64,000 nt of DNA from Comamonas granuli NBRC 101663 (GCF_000739995.1 NZ_BBJX01000005.1:62001-126000), one strand, 5' to 3'. Numbered from the stretch's first letter, positions 26,262 through 35,756 are shown. Notes: generated by a model from the letters alone, not told the origin. Translations and numbers: made by a program.

Positions 26262-26855
26262 ATAGCTACTGAATTTCGTGACCGTCGTCAGCGCGAGGAG
26301 CGCAAGCACCGTCTCAATCGTGAGATTACCGCGCCCGAGGTGCGCCTGTCCGGGCCGAACAACGAACCCATCGGTGTCGTGAGCCTGATGGAGGCGCTGC
26401 GCATGGCCGGCGAGCTCGACGTCGATCTGGTCGAGATCGCTGCCACGGCCAACCCGCCCGTCTGCCGCCTGATGGACTACGGAAAGTTCAAGTACCAGGA
26501 GCAGAAGAAGGCTGCCGAGGCCAAGGCCAAGCAGACGGTCATCGAGATCAAGGAAGTCAAGTTCCGTCCCGGGACCGACGATGGCGACTACAACATCAAG
26601 TTGCGCAACATCCGGCGGTTCCTCGCCGATGGCGACAAGTGCAAGATCACCCTGCGTTTTCGCGGCCGCGAGATCACGCACCAGGACCTCGGCCTGGCGC
26701 TGCTCAACCGCCTCCGGGACGACCTGGCCGACACCATTCTGGTGGAGCAGTTTCCCAAGCTCGAAGGCCGCCAGATGATCATGATGATCGCTCCGGCGCG
26801 CAAGAAGGCCGGCAAGGCCGCCTCCGAAGCCACGGGCGCCGAGCAGGCCGGCTGA
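26262..26855 (+). CDS. infC: Translation initiation factor IF-3, probable AUA start
   Basis: IF-3 controls start-codon fidelity on the 30S subunit. 197 residues with family blocks [48 protein letters not shown]-like [19 protein letters not shown], and [14 protein letters not shown]. The first possible start by standard rules is GTG 26253, but it directly abuts the AAGGG. ATA at 26262 is spaced correctly from GGGTGAGAG (Shine-Dalgarno-like) and starts the conserved [10 protein letters not shown]-3 genes often use rare start codons (AUU in E. coli) as an autoregulatory device, so ATA is preferred. GTG 26253 would add three residues. Confidence 0.93.
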   Translation: MATEFRDRRQREERKHRLNREITAPEVRLSGPNNEPIGVVSLMEALRMAGELDVDLVEIAATANPPVCRLMDYGKFKYQEQKKAAEAKAKQTVIEIKEVKFRPGTDDGDYNIKLRNIRRFLADGDKCKITLRFRGREITHQDLGLALLNRLRDDLADTILVEQFPKLEGRQMIMMIAPARKKAGKAASEATGAEQAG

Positions 26856-27032
26856 ACGGAAACAGCGCAAGCATCTGGCCGCCGCGGCGCATGCCGGGGC
26901 AGCCGGTGGCAGGAGTGCATGGCATTCCTGCCCGGGCAGGCGAAAGCCTGCCGTTAAAAGTGGCTCGGGGCCGACAAGTTTGCAAGCTGGTTTGCAAACG
27001 CCTCGCGAGCACAAACAAAGAGGAGCATTCCA
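26856..27032 (+). promoter_or_regulatory. Structured leader of rpmI-rplT
   Basis: Three hairpins in 177 bases: GGCAGGA/TCCTGCC (26908-26932), GGCAGGC-GAAA-GCCTGCC with a GNRA tetraloop (26935-26952), and GTTTGCAA/TTGCAAAC (26978-26999) just ahead of the rpmI ribosome-binding site AGAGGAG. In E. coli ribosomal protein L20 represses rpmI through structures in this gap; a similar role is inferred here. Confidence 0.5.
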
Positions 27033-27236
27033 ATGCCCAAAATGAAAACCAAGAGCAGCGCCAAAAAGCGCTTCCGCGTTCGTCCGGGTGGTACCGTCAA
27101 GCGCGCCCAGGCCTTCAAGCGTCACATCCTGACCAAGAAGACCACCAAGAACAAGCGCCACCTGCGCGGTGCAGTGAATGTGCATGAGACCAACATGGGT
27201 CACATCGCACAGATGCTGCCCTTTGCCGGCCTGTAA
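27033..27236 (+). CDS. rpmI: 50S ribosomal protein L35
   Basis: 67 residues, Lys/Arg-rich. Starts [20 protein letters not shown] as usual for L35 and ends [11 protein letters not shown]. Good RBS (AGAGGAG). 26 bases before rplT. Confidence 0.98.
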   Translation: MPKMKTKSSAKKRFRVRPGGTVKRAQAFKRHILTKKTTKNKRHLRGAVNVHETNMGHIAQMLPFAGL

Positions 27237-27262
27237 TCAACTGACGAACAAGGAGTACACAC

Positions 27263-27622
27263 ATGCCTCGCGTCAAACGTGGTGTTACGGCTCATGCCCG
27301 TCACAAGAAGGTTCTGGCTCTGGCCAAGGGTTTCCGCGGCCGCCGCGGCAATGTCTTCCGCATCGCCAAGCAGGCGGTGATGAAGGCCGGGCAGTACGCC
27401 TACCGTGACCGCCGCAACAAGAAGCGCGTGTTCCGCCGCCTCTGGATCGCCCGTATCAACGCCGGTGTGCGCGAGCTGGGCCTGACCTACAGCCAGTTCG
27501 CCAACGGCCTGAAGAAGGCTGCCATCGAGATCGACCGCAAGATGCTGGCCGACCTCGCCGTGCACGACAAGGCTGCCTTCGGCAGCATCGTGGATCAGGT
27601 CAAGGCCAAGCTGGCTGCCTGA
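27263..27622 (+). CDS. rplT: 50S ribosomal protein L20
   Basis: 119 residues. [18 protein letters not shown] at the N-terminus and [10 protein letters not shown]-like [13 protein letters not shown] near the C-terminus are diagnostic. L20 also binds mRNA to repress rpmI-rplT in enterobacteria. Followed by a partial repeat and a terminator before pheS. Confidence 0.98.
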   Translation: MPRVKRGVTAHARHKKVLALAKGFRGRRGNVFRIAKQAVMKAGQYAYRDRRNKKRVFRRLWIARINAGVRELGLTYSQFANGLKKAAIEIDRKMLADLAVHDKAAFGSIVDQVKAKLAA

Positions 27623-27634
27623 GTTCCCGGCGGG

Positions 27635-27662
27635 CTACTATCTTTTTGATAGCTACCTACGC
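27635..27662. repeat. Interspersed hairpin repeat, copy D (partial)
   Basis: Only the left end of the element, CTACTATCTTTTTGATAGCT, is recognisable, followed by a short degenerate part. It lies between rplT and the terminator. Confidence 0.5.
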
Positions 27663-27668
27663 ACCAAC

Positions 27669-27713
27669 AACAAGGGCCAGGGCTTGAAAAGGCACTGGCC
27701 CTTGTTTCTTTTT
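27669..27713 (+). terminator. Terminator between rplT and pheS
   Basis: Stem of about 12 bp AACAAGGGCCAG/CTGGCCCTTGTT (27669-27706) with a 14-base loop, then a T-rich tail TTTCTTTTT. pheS starts 12 bases after it, so pheST either relies on read-through or this element acts as an attenuator. No Phe-rich leader frame is visible. Confidence 0.85.
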
Positions 27714-27724
27714 GAAGAATGCAT

Positions 27725-28777
27725 ATGAACGAGTTGGACCCGCTGGTCGAAAGTGCGCGCCAGGCCTTCGCTCACAGCGCGACGCCCGCCGACCTGGAAA
27801 ACGCCAAGGCCCAGTTCCTGGGCAAGGCCGGTCGCATCACCGAGCTCATGAAGGGCATGGCCCAGCTCTCGGTGGAGGAGAAGAAATCGCGCGGCGCGGC
27901 CATCAATCTGGCCAAGCAGGCCATCGAAGGGCTGCTGACCGAGCGGCGCCAGCAACTGGCCGATGCGCAATTGCAGGAGCAGCTCAAGGCCGAGGCGCTG
28001 GACGTGAGCCTGCCCGGGCGCCGGCGCGGGCAGGGCGGGCTGCACCCGGTCTCGCGCACGCTCGAGCGCATCCAGGGCATCTTCGGCTCCATGGGCTTCG
28101 ACGTGGCCGAGGGCCCCGAGATCGAGTCCGACTGGTTCAACTTCACCGCGCTCAATACGCCCGAGGACCATCCCGCGCGCTCCATGCATGACACCTTCTA
28201 CATCGAAGGTGGCACGCCGGACGCGCCCCACCTGCTGCGCACGCACACCAGCCCGGTGCAGGTGCGCCATGCGGTGCAGCACGTCAAGCGCCACCGCGCG
28301 CTGCTCGATGCCGGCCAGAGCATGCCCGAGATCCGCGTCATCGTGCCCGGCCGCACCTACCGCGTCGATTCGGACGCCACGCATTCGCCCATGTTCCACC
28401 AGTGCGAGGGCCTGTGGATCGGCGAGAACGTGAGCTTCAAGGACCTGAAGGTCGTCTTCACCGCCTTCTGCCGCACCTTCTTCGAGAGCGAGGACCTGGT
28501 GCTGCGCTTCCGGCCCAGCTTCTTCCCCTTCACCGAACCCAGCGCCGAGATCGACATCCAGTTCCAGGACGGGCCGCTGGCCGGGCGCTGGCTGGAGGTG
28601 GCCGGCTCTGGCCAGGTGCACCCCAACGTGGTGCGCAACATGGGCCTGGACCCCGAGCGCTACATCGGCTTTGCCTTCGGCATGGGGCTGGACCGTTTCA
28701 CCATGCTGCGCTATGGCGTGAACGATCTGCGCCTGTTCTTCGACGGCGACATCCGTTTCCTGTCGCAGTTCCAGTAA
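27725..28777 (+). CDS. pheS: Phenylalanyl-tRNA synthetase alpha subunit
   Basis: Catalytic subunit of the alpha2-beta2 PheRS. 350 residues. Class II motifs: [10 protein letters not shown] region, [29 protein letters not shown]-like motif 2 (quoted in part), [16 protein letters not shown] and [17 protein letters not shown] (motif 3). ATG 27725 was chosen over ATG 27719 because GAAGA lies six bases upstream of it and would abut the earlier one. Followed by pheT after a 136-bp repeat-rich gap. Confidence 0.97.
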   Translation: MNELDPLVESARQAFAHSATPADLENAKAQFLGKAGRITELMKGMAQLSVEEKKSRGAAINLAKQAIEGLLTERRQQLADAQLQEQLKAEALDVSLPGRRRGQGGLHPVSRTLERIQGIFGSMGFDVAEGPEIESDWFNFTALNTPEDHPARSMHDTFYIEGGTPDAPHLLRTHTSPVQVRHAVQHVKRHRALLDAGQSMPEIRVIVPGRTYRVDSDATHSPMFHQCEGLWIGENVSFKDLKVVFTAFCRTFFESEDLVLRFRPSFFPFTEPSAEIDIQFQDGPLAGRWLEVAGSGQVHPNVVRNMGLDPERYIGFAFGMGLDRFTMLRYGVNDLRLFFDGDIRFLSQFQ

Positions 28778-28880
28778 TGCAAAAAAGTGAGCTGCCAGCG
28801 CTTGATTTCATTGATTTTCAATATGTTTTCATATTGAATCGACCACATAGCAATCGCTACCAGCTCCTGATTTCATAGCG
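28776..28880. repeat. Interspersed repeat, copy E (two facing partial copies) with AT-rich hairpin
   Basis: Between pheS and pheT. A plus-oriented fragment (GAGCTGCCAGCGCTTG, 28789-28804) and a minus-oriented fragment (CGCTACCAGCTCCTGATTTC, 28855-28874) face each other across an AT-rich hairpin TTCAATAT/ATATTGAA (28817-28838). The gap lacks other features. Confidence 0.55.
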
Positions 28881-28913
28881 TACCGAGGGCCTGACGCCTC
28901 AAAGAGTCTGACC

Positions 28914-31355
28914 ATGCAATTTCCCGAATCCTGGTTGCGCGAGTTCTGCAACCCGCCGCTGTCCACCGCCCAACTGGCCGAGACCCTGACCATGGCCGGC
29001 CTTGAAGTCGAGGAGCTGCGCCCCGTGGCGCCGCCGTTCACGCGCGTGGTCGTGGGCGAGATCAAGGACGCCCAGCAGCACCCCAACGCCGACCGCCTGC
29101 GTGTGTGCCAGGTGGACGTGGGCCAGGGCGCGCTGCTCAACATCGTCTGCGGCGCACCCAACGCCCGCGTGGGCATCCGCGTGCCCTGCGCCCTGGTGGG
29201 CGCCGAACTGCCGCCCGGCGAGGACGGCAAGCCCTTCCTGATCAAGGTCGGCAAGCTGCGCGGCGTGGAAAGCCAGGGCATGCTGTGCTCGGCGCGCGAG
29301 CTCCAGCTCTCGGAGGACCACGGTGGCCTGCTGGAGCTGCCGCTGGACGCCCCGCTGGGCCAGGACATCCGCCAGTACCTGAACCTCGACGACACCCTGT
29401 TCACGCTCAAGCTCACGCCCAATCTGGCGCATTGCCTGAGCGTCTACGGCGTGGCGCGCGAGGTCGCCGCCCTGACCGGCGCGCCGCTGAAGGCGCCCAC
29501 CTTCCCCGCGGTGGCCGTGGCGCTGGACGACACGCTGCCCGTCAAGGTCAGCGCGCCCGACCTGTGCGGGCGCTTCTCCGGCCGCATCGTGCGCAACGTC
29601 AACACCCAGGCCCAGACGCCGCAGTGGATGGTCGACCGCCTGGCGCGCTGCGGCCAGCGCAGCGTGACCGCGCTGGTGGACATCTCCAACTACGTGATGT
29701 TCGAGCTGGGTCGCCCCTCGCACATCTTCGACCTCGACAAGATCCATGGCGGCCTGGATGTGCGCTGGGGCCGTGCGGGCGAGCAGCTCAAGCTGCTCAA
29801 CGGCAACACCGTCGAAGTCGACGAGAAGGTCGGCGTGATCGCCGACGAGCAGCAGGTCGAGTCGCTTGCCGGCATCATGGGCGGCGACGCCACGGCCGTG
29901 TCCGACGACACGCGCCACATCTACGTCGAGGCCGCCTTCTGGTGGCCCAAGGCGATCGCCGGCCGCTCGCGCCGCTACAACTTCTCCACCGACGCGGGCC
30001 ACCGCTTCGAGCGCGGCGTGGACCCGCAGCTCACCGTGGAGCACATCGAGCGCATCACCCAGCTCGTGCTGGAGATCTGCGGCACGGACGCGACGCAGTG
30101 CGGCCCCATCACCGACCAGCAGGTGCGCATGCCCGAGGCGCGCCCCGTGACCCTGCGCGTGGCGCGTGCCGCCAAGGTCATCGGCATGCCCCTGACCCAG
30201 GCGCAATGCGCCGACGCCCTCACGGGCCTGGGCCTGGCGGTCACGCAGGGCGAGGGCACGGTCACCGTCACGCCGCCGTCCTACCGCTTCGACCTCGCCA
30301 TCGAGGAAGACCTGATCGAGGAAGTCGCGCGCATGGTGGGCTACAACCAGTTGCCCACCACGGCGCCGCTGGCGCCCATCACGCCCAAGCTGCGCGCCGA
30401 GAGTCGCCGCAGCCCCTTCGACGTGCGCCACCAGCTCGCCGCACAGGGCTACCAGGAAACCATCAACTTCAGCTTCGTCGAGGAGCGCTGGGAGCACGAG
30501 CTGGCGGGCAACGCCCAGCCCATTCGCCTGCTCAACCCCATTGCCAGCCAGATGAGCGTGATGCGCTCCTCGCTGCTGGGCTCGCTCCTGCAGGTGCTCA
30601 AGTTCAACCTGGACCGCCGCGCCGAGCGCGTGCGCGTGTTCGAGCTCGGTCGGGTGTTCCTGCGCGACGCCGCCGTGCCCGACTCCGACAGCACCGTGCA
30701 GGGCTACCACCAGCCCATGCGCGTGGCCGCGCTGGCCTACGGCCCGTGTGATGCCCTGCAGTGGGGCAGCAAGGAGCGCGCCGTCGACTTCTATGACGCC
30801 AAGGGCGACGTCGAGGCGCTGCTCGCGCCCGTGCAGGCGCAGTTCGAGGCCGCCGAGCACCCTGCCATGCACCCCGGGCGCTGCGCGCGCGTGCGTGTGG
30901 GCGGCCAGGTCATCGGCCATGTGGGCGAGCTGCACCCGCGCTGGTGCCAGTCCTGGGAGCTGCCGCGTCCGCCCGTGCTGTTCGAGCTCGAACTCGACGC
31001 CGTGCTCGAGCGCGCGGTGCCGCGCCTGGTCCCCGTGCCGCGCCACCAGACCGTGGAGCGCGATCTGGCCGTCGTCGTGGCCGAGAGTGTCAGCCATGCC
31101 GCTATGATGGCGGCCATCGAGGCGGCGCTGCCCGCGCAATTGCTGCGTGGCGCCGTGCTGTTCGACGTATACCGCGCGCCCCAGGGCAAGGGGGCGCAGG
31201 CGGGTACGGCGGGGCTGGAGCCGGGCGAGAAAAGCCTGGCCGTGCGCTTGACGCTGGGCGGCCATGCGACGCTCACGGACGCGCAAATCGATGCGGCCGT
31301 GCAGGCCGTGCTGGCCCAACTCCAGGCCCAGGTGGGAGCAAGGTTGCGTGCGTGA
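28914..31355 (+). CDS. pheT: Phenylalanyl-tRNA synthetase beta subunit
   Basis: 813-residue tRNA-binding and editing subunit. Starts [12 protein letters not shown]; the OB/EMAP-like tRNA-binding domain ([21 protein letters not shown]) is followed by the B3/B4 editing domain, the B5 domain (LPVPRHQ-like region later), and a C-terminal ferredoxin-fold anticodon domain with PAVERDLA-like [10 protein letters not shown]. Length is normal. The stop overlaps the ihfA start by one base (TGATG). Confidence 0.97.
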   Translation: MQFPESWLREFCNPPLSTAQLAETLTMAGLEVEELRPVAPPFTRVVVGEIKDAQQHPNADRLRVCQVDVGQGALLNIVCGAPNARVGIRVPCALVGAELPPGEDGKPFLIKVGKLRGVESQGMLCSARELQLSEDHGGLLELPLDAPLGQDIRQYLNLDDTLFTLKLTPNLAHCLSVYGVAREVAALTGAPLKAPTFPAVAVALDDTLPVKVSAPDLCGRFSGRIVRNVNTQAQTPQWMVDRLARCGQRSVTALVDISNYVMFELGRPSHIFDLDKIHGGLDVRWGRAGEQLKLLNGNTVEVDEKVGVIADEQQVESLAGIMGGDATAVSDDTRHIYVEAAFWWPKAIAGRSRRYNFSTDAGHRFERGVDPQLTVEHIERITQLVLEICGTDATQCGPITDQQVRMPEARPVTLRVARAAKVIGMPLTQAQCADALTGLGLAVTQGEGTVTVTPPSYRFDLAIEEDLIEEVARMVGYNQLPTTAPLAPITPKLRAESRRSPFDVRHQLAAQGYQETINFSFVEERWEHELAGNAQPIRLLNPIASQMSVMRSSLLGSLLQVLKFNLDRRAERVRVFELGRVFLRDAAVPDSDSTVQGYHQPMRVAALAYGPCDALQWGSKERAVDFYDAKGDVEALLAPVQAQFEAAEHPAMHPGRCARVRVGGQVIGHVGELHPRWCQSWELPRPPVLFELELDAVLERAVPRLVPVPRHQTVERDLAVVVAESVSHAAMMAAIEAALPAQLLRGAVLFDVYRAPQGKGAQAGTAGLEPGEKSLAVRLTLGGHATLTDAQIDAAVQAVLAQLQAQVGARLRA

Positions 31356-31699
31356 TGCTGGAACGGAGCGACGAGGTGATCGAGTTTGCAGTGGATAGCC
31401 TGGAGACCCCGGCCCTGACCAAGGCGCAACTGGCCGATTTGCTGTTCGAGCACATCGGCCTGAACAAGCGCGAGTCCAAGGACATGATCGATGCCTTCTT
31501 CGATCTGATTGCGCAAAGCCTGATCGAGGGCCGGGACGTCAAGCTCTCGGGCTTCGGCAACTTCCAGATCCGGACCAAGGCGCCCCGTCCCGGGCGCAAC
31601 CCGCGCACGGGCGAGGCCATTCCCATCGGCGCGCGCCGGGTCGTGACTTTCCACGCCAGCAGCAAGCTCAAAGAGCAGATCCAGGACGCGCACGGCTGA
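31355..31699 (+). CDS. ihfA: Integration host factor subunit alpha
   Basis: 114-residue DNA-bending protein (HU/IHF family), nucleoid-associated, works as heterodimer with IhfB. Family signature: [29 protein letters not shown], and [22 protein letters not shown] (quoted in part). The loop carrying the intercalating proline, NPRTGE, is intact. N-terminus extends about 10 residues beyond E. coli IhfA. Coupled to pheT, as in most proteobacteria. Confidence 0.97.
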   Translation: MLERSDEVIEFAVDSLETPALTKAQLADLLFEHIGLNKRESKDMIDAFFDLIAQSLIEGRDVKLSGFGNFQIRTKAPRPGRNPRTGEAIPIGARRVVTFHASSKLKEQIQDAHG

Positions 31700-31841
31700 G
31701 CCGGGCGCGGCGGCCGCGCCCCAGGGCCATGCTGTGGCGCAACTGCTGCAGCGTACTGGCGCTGGCGGTCCGTCTGCAGTACCCTTGGCGGTTCCCCGCT
31801 GATCATTCGTTCGCGCCCGCCTCACACCCGCACCATCGACC

Positions 31842-32264
31842 ATGGGTACCGTGCTCCCCCCCATTCCGGCCAAGCGCTACTTCACCATCGGCGAGGTGGC
31901 CGAGCTGTGTGGCGTCAAGCCCCACGTGCTGCGCTATTGGGAGCAGGAATTCACGCAACTGCGGCCCATGAAGCGGCGCGGCAACCGGCGCTACTACCAG
32001 CACCACGAGGTGCTCATGATCCGCCGCATCCGCGACCTGCTCTACGACCAGGGGTTCACCATCAGCGGTGCGCGCAACAAGCTGCAGGAGCTGGCGCACG
32101 CCACACGTGCCGTGCCGGGCGCGGCGCCGGACATGCCAGAAGGCGCGGTGCTCGAGCCTGTGGCTGAGCCCGCGGCGGCTGTGGCCGCGCTGGGCCGTGG
32201 CGACATGGATGCTGTGCGCCAGGAATTGTTGGAAATTCGTGCACTGCTTTCTTTCGAGGCCTGA
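31842..32264 (+). CDS. MerR-family transcriptional regulator
   Basis: 140 residues. N-terminal MerR winged-helix: RYFTIGEVAELCGVKPHVLRYWEQEF and RRYYQHHEVLMIRRIRDLLYDQGFTI (in parts). The C-terminal part is an Ala/Pro-rich linker and short coiled-coil with no cysteine motif, so metal sensing is unlikely. This gene commonly follows ihfA in proteobacteria and precedes tRNA-Pro; its targets are unknown. The tRNA promoter overlaps its 3' end. Confidence 0.93.
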   Translation: MGTVLPPIPAKRYFTIGEVAELCGVKPHVLRYWEQEFTQLRPMKRRGNRRYYQHHEVLMIRRIRDLLYDQGFTISGARNKLQELAHATRAVPGAAPDMPEGAVLEPVAEPAAAVAALGRGDMDAVRQELLEIRALLSFEA

Positions 32265-32273
32265 TTTTCGATA

Positions 32274-32279
32274 TATAAT
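32274..32279 (+). promoter_or_regulatory. -10 box of tRNA-Pro
   Basis: Perfect TATAAT 11 bases before the mature tRNA 5' end, just past the merR stop codon. The -35 is weak or lies in the end of merR. Confidence 0.65.
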
Positions 32280-32290
32280 TTAAGTCTTGT

Positions 32291-32367
32291 CGGCGTGTAG
32301 CGCAGCCTGGTAGCGCACTTGCATGGGGTGCAAGGGGTCGCGAGTTCGAATCCCGCCACGCCGACCA
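32291..32367 (+). tRNA. tRNA-Pro (anticodon GGG)
   Basis: 77-nt cloverleaf with encoded CCA. Acceptor CGGCGTG/CACGCCG, D-arm with GCGCAGCCTGGTAGCGC, anticodon stem CTTGC/GCAAG around loop ATGGGGT (anticodon GGG), and T-loop TTCGAAT. The T-stem GCGAG/CCCGC contains one A-C mismatch. Reads CCC and CCU proline codons. Confidence 0.97.
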
Positions 32368-32381
32368 TTTTTTACCGAGAC

Positions 32382-32418
32382 AACGGGTTACAGTAGGAAT
32401 GCTGTAACCCGTTTTCTT
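32382..32418 (+). terminator. Terminator of tRNA-Pro
   Basis: 12-bp stem AACGGGTTACAG/CTGTAACCCGTT (32382-32413, 8-base loop) followed by TT, C and TTTT. Confidence 0.88.
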
Positions 32419-32471
32419 TTGCCCTGTGCGGCCTGCTTGCCGGCGCCGGGGGAGATTGTTCGGAGTCTTTC

Positions 32472-35159
32472 ATGGACAAGCATTACCTGAACCCCTTGTT
32501 CACGCCGGAGACCGTGGTGGTATTCGCCGGCCGGCTCGACGACGAGGAGCGCCCCGCGCAGGCACAGGTCCTGTCCGAGGCCTTGCGCGCGCAGCGCTAT
32601 GCCGGGCGCATGGTGTTCCTCGACATCCATACCACGGGCACGCTGGCCGATCTGGCGCAAAGCCGCGCGGACCTGGCCATCATCGCGCTGCCGCCCGCTG
32701 AAATCGGTGCCGCCCTGGAGCTGGCCGGCCGCATGGGCTGCCACGCCGCCATGGTCATCTCCAGCGGTATCGGCGCAGAGCAGGCGGCGCAGCTGCGCAC
32801 CATTGCCGAGCGCGAGGACATGTTCCTCCTGGGCCCCAATGGCATGGGCATGCAGCGCCCGGCGCTGCAGCTCAACGCCAGCATCGCCGGGCCCCTGGCG
32901 CGGCCGGGGCCGCTGGCGCTGGTGTCGCAGTCCGGGGCGCTCACGGCGTCCATTCTGGATTGGGCGCGCAACAACGCCGTGGGTTTTTCCTCCGTGGTCT
33001 CGCTGGGCCCGCATTCCGGCCTGGACATCGCGCAGGTACTCGACTTCCTGGCCACCGACCCGCAGACGCACAGCATCGTGATGTACCTGGAAGGCATCAC
33101 GGATGCGCGCCGCTTCATGAGCGCCTTGCGCTCGGCCGCCAGTGCCAAGCCCGTGGTCGTGCTCAAGGCCGGGCGCAAGCCGGCCGGCAACGAGGCGGCG
33201 CAGACGCACAGCGCGGCCATCGTCGGCAGCGACGACGTGTTCGACTCCGCCCTGCGCCGTGCCGGCGCCGTGCGCGTGCGCTCCTTCGTGGCGCTGTTCT
33301 CGGCGGCCAAGTGCCTGGCCTCGCGCTACCGGCCCGTGGGCAAGCGCCTGGCCATCGTGACCAACGGGGGCGGGCCGGGCGTGCTGGCGGCCGACTGGGT
33401 CAACGAGATCTTTCTCGACCTGGGCCGCCTGTCGCCCGAATCCGTGGCCGCCCTCAGGCCGCAGTTGCCGGCGCTGGCCTCGCTCACGGACCTGATCGAC
33501 CTGTCCGAGGATGCCGCCCCCGAGCATTACCGCCTGGCCATCGAGGCGGCGGCGCGTGATCGGCAGATCGACGGCGTGCTGGTCATCCATTCGCCCAAGC
33601 ATGGCGTGGACCCGACGGAGGTGGCGCAGGCCGTGGTGCAGGCCAAGCGCCAGTTGCACAAGCCGCTGCTGTCGTGCTGGATGGGCGACGCCACGGTCGT
33701 GCCGGCGCGCGGCGTGCTGCTGGAGGCCTCGATTCCGAATTTCCGCACGCCCGAGGCAGCCGTGGGCGCCTTTGGCAACATCGCGTCCTTCCACCAGAAC
33801 CAGCAGTTGCTGCAGCAGACGCCGCCGCCGCTGTCGGCCCTGGCGCGGCCGGACATCGAGGGCGCGCGCCTGCTCATCGAAAGCGTGCTGGCCGAGCGGC
33901 GCAAGGTGCTCACCGAGATGGAGTCCAAGACCCTGCTGGCGGCCTTCCACATTCCGGTGACGCGCACCATCCTCGCGCGCTCGGCGCAGGAGGCGATGAT
34001 GATTGCCACGCAGATGGGCTTTCCCGTGGCGCTGAAGATCGATTCGCCCGACATCCTGCACAAGTCCGACGTGCAGGGCGTGGCCTTGAACGTGATGAAC
34101 GGTGCCGCCGCGCGCGACACCTACACCGACATGGTGCAGCGCGTGGCGCGCCTCAAGCCCGAGGCGCGCATCAACGGCGTGACGGTGCAGAACATGGCGC
34201 CCACGCGCCGCGGCCGCGAGGTCTGCGTGGGCCTGGTCACGGACGACCCGTTCGGCCCCGTGATCTCGTTCGGCGCCGGGGGCACGATGATCGAGCTCAT
34301 CAACGACCGCGCGATGGAGCTGCCGCCGCTCAACCAATTCCTCGCACGCAACCTGATCCAGCGCGCGCGTGTGGCCGAGACCCTGGGCGAGTGGCGCGGT
34401 GCGCGCGCCGTGCACCTGGAGGCGCTGGAGCAGATCCTGCTGCGCGTCTCCGAGATGGTGTGCGAGCTGCCGCAGTTGCGCGAGATGGACATCAACCCCA
34501 TCATCGTCGACGAGAACGGCGCCGTGGCGGTCGATGCGCGCATCCTCGTGGACCACGCGCCGCAACTGGCGGGCAGCGGCTCGGGCCGGTATGGGCACCT
34601 GGCCATCCTGCCGTACCCGGCGCGCTTCGAGCAGGTCTGGCCGCTGCGCGGCGGCGGCGAATACACCGTCCGCCCCGTGCGCCCGGACGATGCGCAAATG
34701 CTCCAGGACCTGGTGCAGGGCCTCTCGCCCGAGAGCCGCTACTTCCGCTTCGTCTCCACCATGGCCAAGCTGCCGCCCGCCATGCTGGCGCGCTTCACGC
34801 TCATCGACTACGACCGCGAGATGGCCCTGGTGGCGGTGGTCAAGGACCGCAAGATCCTGGATGACGGCAGCATCCAGGAGACCGAGCGCATCGTGGGCGT
34901 CTCGCGCTACGTGACCAATCCGGACCTCGTCAGTTGCGAGTTCGCCCTGGTGGTGGCCGACGACTTCGCGGGCAAGGGCATGGGCTCGCGCCTCATGCTC
35001 AGCATCATGGACGTGGCGCGCGAGAAGGGCCTCTCGACCATCGAGGGTCTGGTGCTCGCGAACAACCCGGACATGCTCAAGCTGATGCGCAACCTGGGCT
35101 TTTCCATCAAGCCCTACCCGGAGGATCCGGAGTTCAAGCTGGTGGCGCACACGCTGTGA
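32472..35159 (+). CDS. Acyl-CoA synthetase (ADP-forming) / GNAT protein acetyltransferase fusion
   Basis: 895-residue relative of E. coli PatZ (YfiQ, also called Pka) and Salmonella Pat, which acetylate lysines and inactivate acetyl-CoA synthetase. Layout: CoA-binding and ligase domains of the NDP-forming ACS family (residues about 1-460, with LVSQSGALTASILDWA and AGRKPAGNEAAQTHS), an ATP-grasp domain (about 470-700, with GFPVALKIDSPDILHKSDVQGV), and a C-terminal GNAT domain (about 730-890, with GKGMGSRLMLSIMDVAREKG and the acetyl-CoA loop). Some homologues have lost synthetase activity; that cannot be judged here. Substrates inferred from family. Confidence 0.92.
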   Translation: MDKHYLNPLFTPETVVVFAGRLDDEERPAQAQVLSEALRAQRYAGRMVFLDIHTTGTLADLAQSRADLAIIALPPAEIGAALELAGRMGCHAAMVISSGIGAEQAAQLRTIAEREDMFLLGPNGMGMQRPALQLNASIAGPLARPGPLALVSQSGALTASILDWARNNAVGFSSVVSLGPHSGLDIAQVLDFLATDPQTHSIVMYLEGITDARRFMSALRSAASAKPVVVLKAGRKPAGNEAAQTHSAAIVGSDDVFDSALRRAGAVRVRSFVALFSAAKCLASRYRPVGKRLAIVTNGGGPGVLAADWVNEIFLDLGRLSPESVAALRPQLPALASLTDLIDLSEDAAPEHYRLAIEAAARDRQIDGVLVIHSPKHGVDPTEVAQAVVQAKRQLHKPLLSCWMGDATVVPARGVLLEASIPNFRTPEAAVGAFGNIASFHQNQQLLQQTPPPLSALARPDIEGARLLIESVLAERRKVLTEMESKTLLAAFHIPVTRTILARSAQEAMMIATQMGFPVALKIDSPDILHKSDVQGVALNVMNGAAARDTYTDMVQRVARLKPEARINGVTVQNMAPTRRGREVCVGLVTDDPFGPVISFGAGGTMIELINDRAMELPPLNQFLARNLIQRARVAETLGEWRGARAVHLEALEQILLRVSEMVCELPQLREMDINPIIVDENGAVAVDARILVDHAPQLAGSGSGRYGHLAILPYPARFEQVWPLRGGGEYTVRPVRPDDAQMLQDLVQGLSPESRYFRFVSTMAKLPPAMLARFTLIDYDREMALVAVVKDRKILDDGSIQETERIVGVSRYVTNPDLVSCEFALVVADDFAGKGMGSRLMLSIMDVAREKGLSTIEGLVLANNPDMLKLMRNLGFSIKPYPEDPEFKLVAHTL

Positions 35160-35210
35160 GCGCGCCCCGGCGCCTGCCCACTGCGGGCGCCGAAGCGGTC
35201 CACCGGCAGG

Positions 35211-35693
35211 TCAGTGCTGCGGCAGCTTGATGGGCTGCCAGCCGGTGTGCTCGAAGTACTTGCCGTAGGCGTTGGCCGCCTGGGCCACCTGGACCACACC
35301 GGCGGCGCGCTTCTTCGCGCCCTGCTTGCCCTGGGCGGCCTCGATGCCGCCCATCAGGTCGGCGACGATGATGTGGAGCTGGGCATCGGCCGCGGCGTCG
35401 AGCTTGCAGTTGTCCACCATGTAGGTGACCTGGTCCGAGACCTCCTTGCCGAAGGCGTCGTAGTCGGCGGCCGTGGCCTTGCCGGAGTGGGCCGCAGGCA
35501 GGGTCTGCGACACCGCCTTGTGGATCTGGCCCATGGCCTGGCGCAGTGCCTGGTCGGTGCCCCATTTCTTGCCCGCGTTGAGTTCGAGCTTGTGCGGGGC
35601 GGCATTGCCGTGGTCATGGGCGTCGGCAGCGGCCAGTGCGGCCAGCGGGGAGGCCAGGGACAGGGCCAGCAGCAGGGCGATGGGTGATTTCAT
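35211..35693 (-). CDS. Secreted protein of unknown function (His-rich N-terminus), ECF-regulated
   Basis: 160 residues with a Sec signal peptide (LSLASPLAALAAA, cleavage near residue 23). The mature protein begins with a short His/Asp patch (HDHGNAAPHK) that could bind a metal, then forms predicted helices (GTDQALRQAMGQIHKAVSQ, DAFGKEVSDQVTYMVDN), and ends with HTGWQPIKLPQH. Four-helix-bundle metalloproteins of the cytochrome c'/b562 kind have similar periodicity but no CXXCH is present. I do not recognise the family. Its promoter matches that of the ECF sigma operon in sequence and spacing. Confidence 0.8.
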   Translation of the reverse strand: MKSPIALLLALSLASPLAALAAADAHDHGNAAPHKLELNAGKKWGTDQALRQAMGQIHKAVSQTLPAAHSGKATAADYDAFGKEVSDQVTYMVDNCKLDAAADAQLHIIVADLMGGIEAAQGKQGAKKRAAGVVQVAQAANAYGKYFEHTGWQPIKLPQH

Positions 35694-35756
35694 GAAAAGA
35701 CTCCGGTAGGGGTTGAACACGTTTGGGGCCCTCGCAGCGCGGCGGCCTTGCTGTCT

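Noticed and set aside
27623-27724. Phe leader peptide (pheM-like) upstream of pheS
   Set aside because: A terminator is present but no short frame with Phe codons and a start exists in the gap.
35160-35210. GGCGCC...GGCGCC hairpin after the acetyltransferase gene as a terminator
   Set aside because: Stem without a T-run on either strand; in GC-rich DNA this is not enough.
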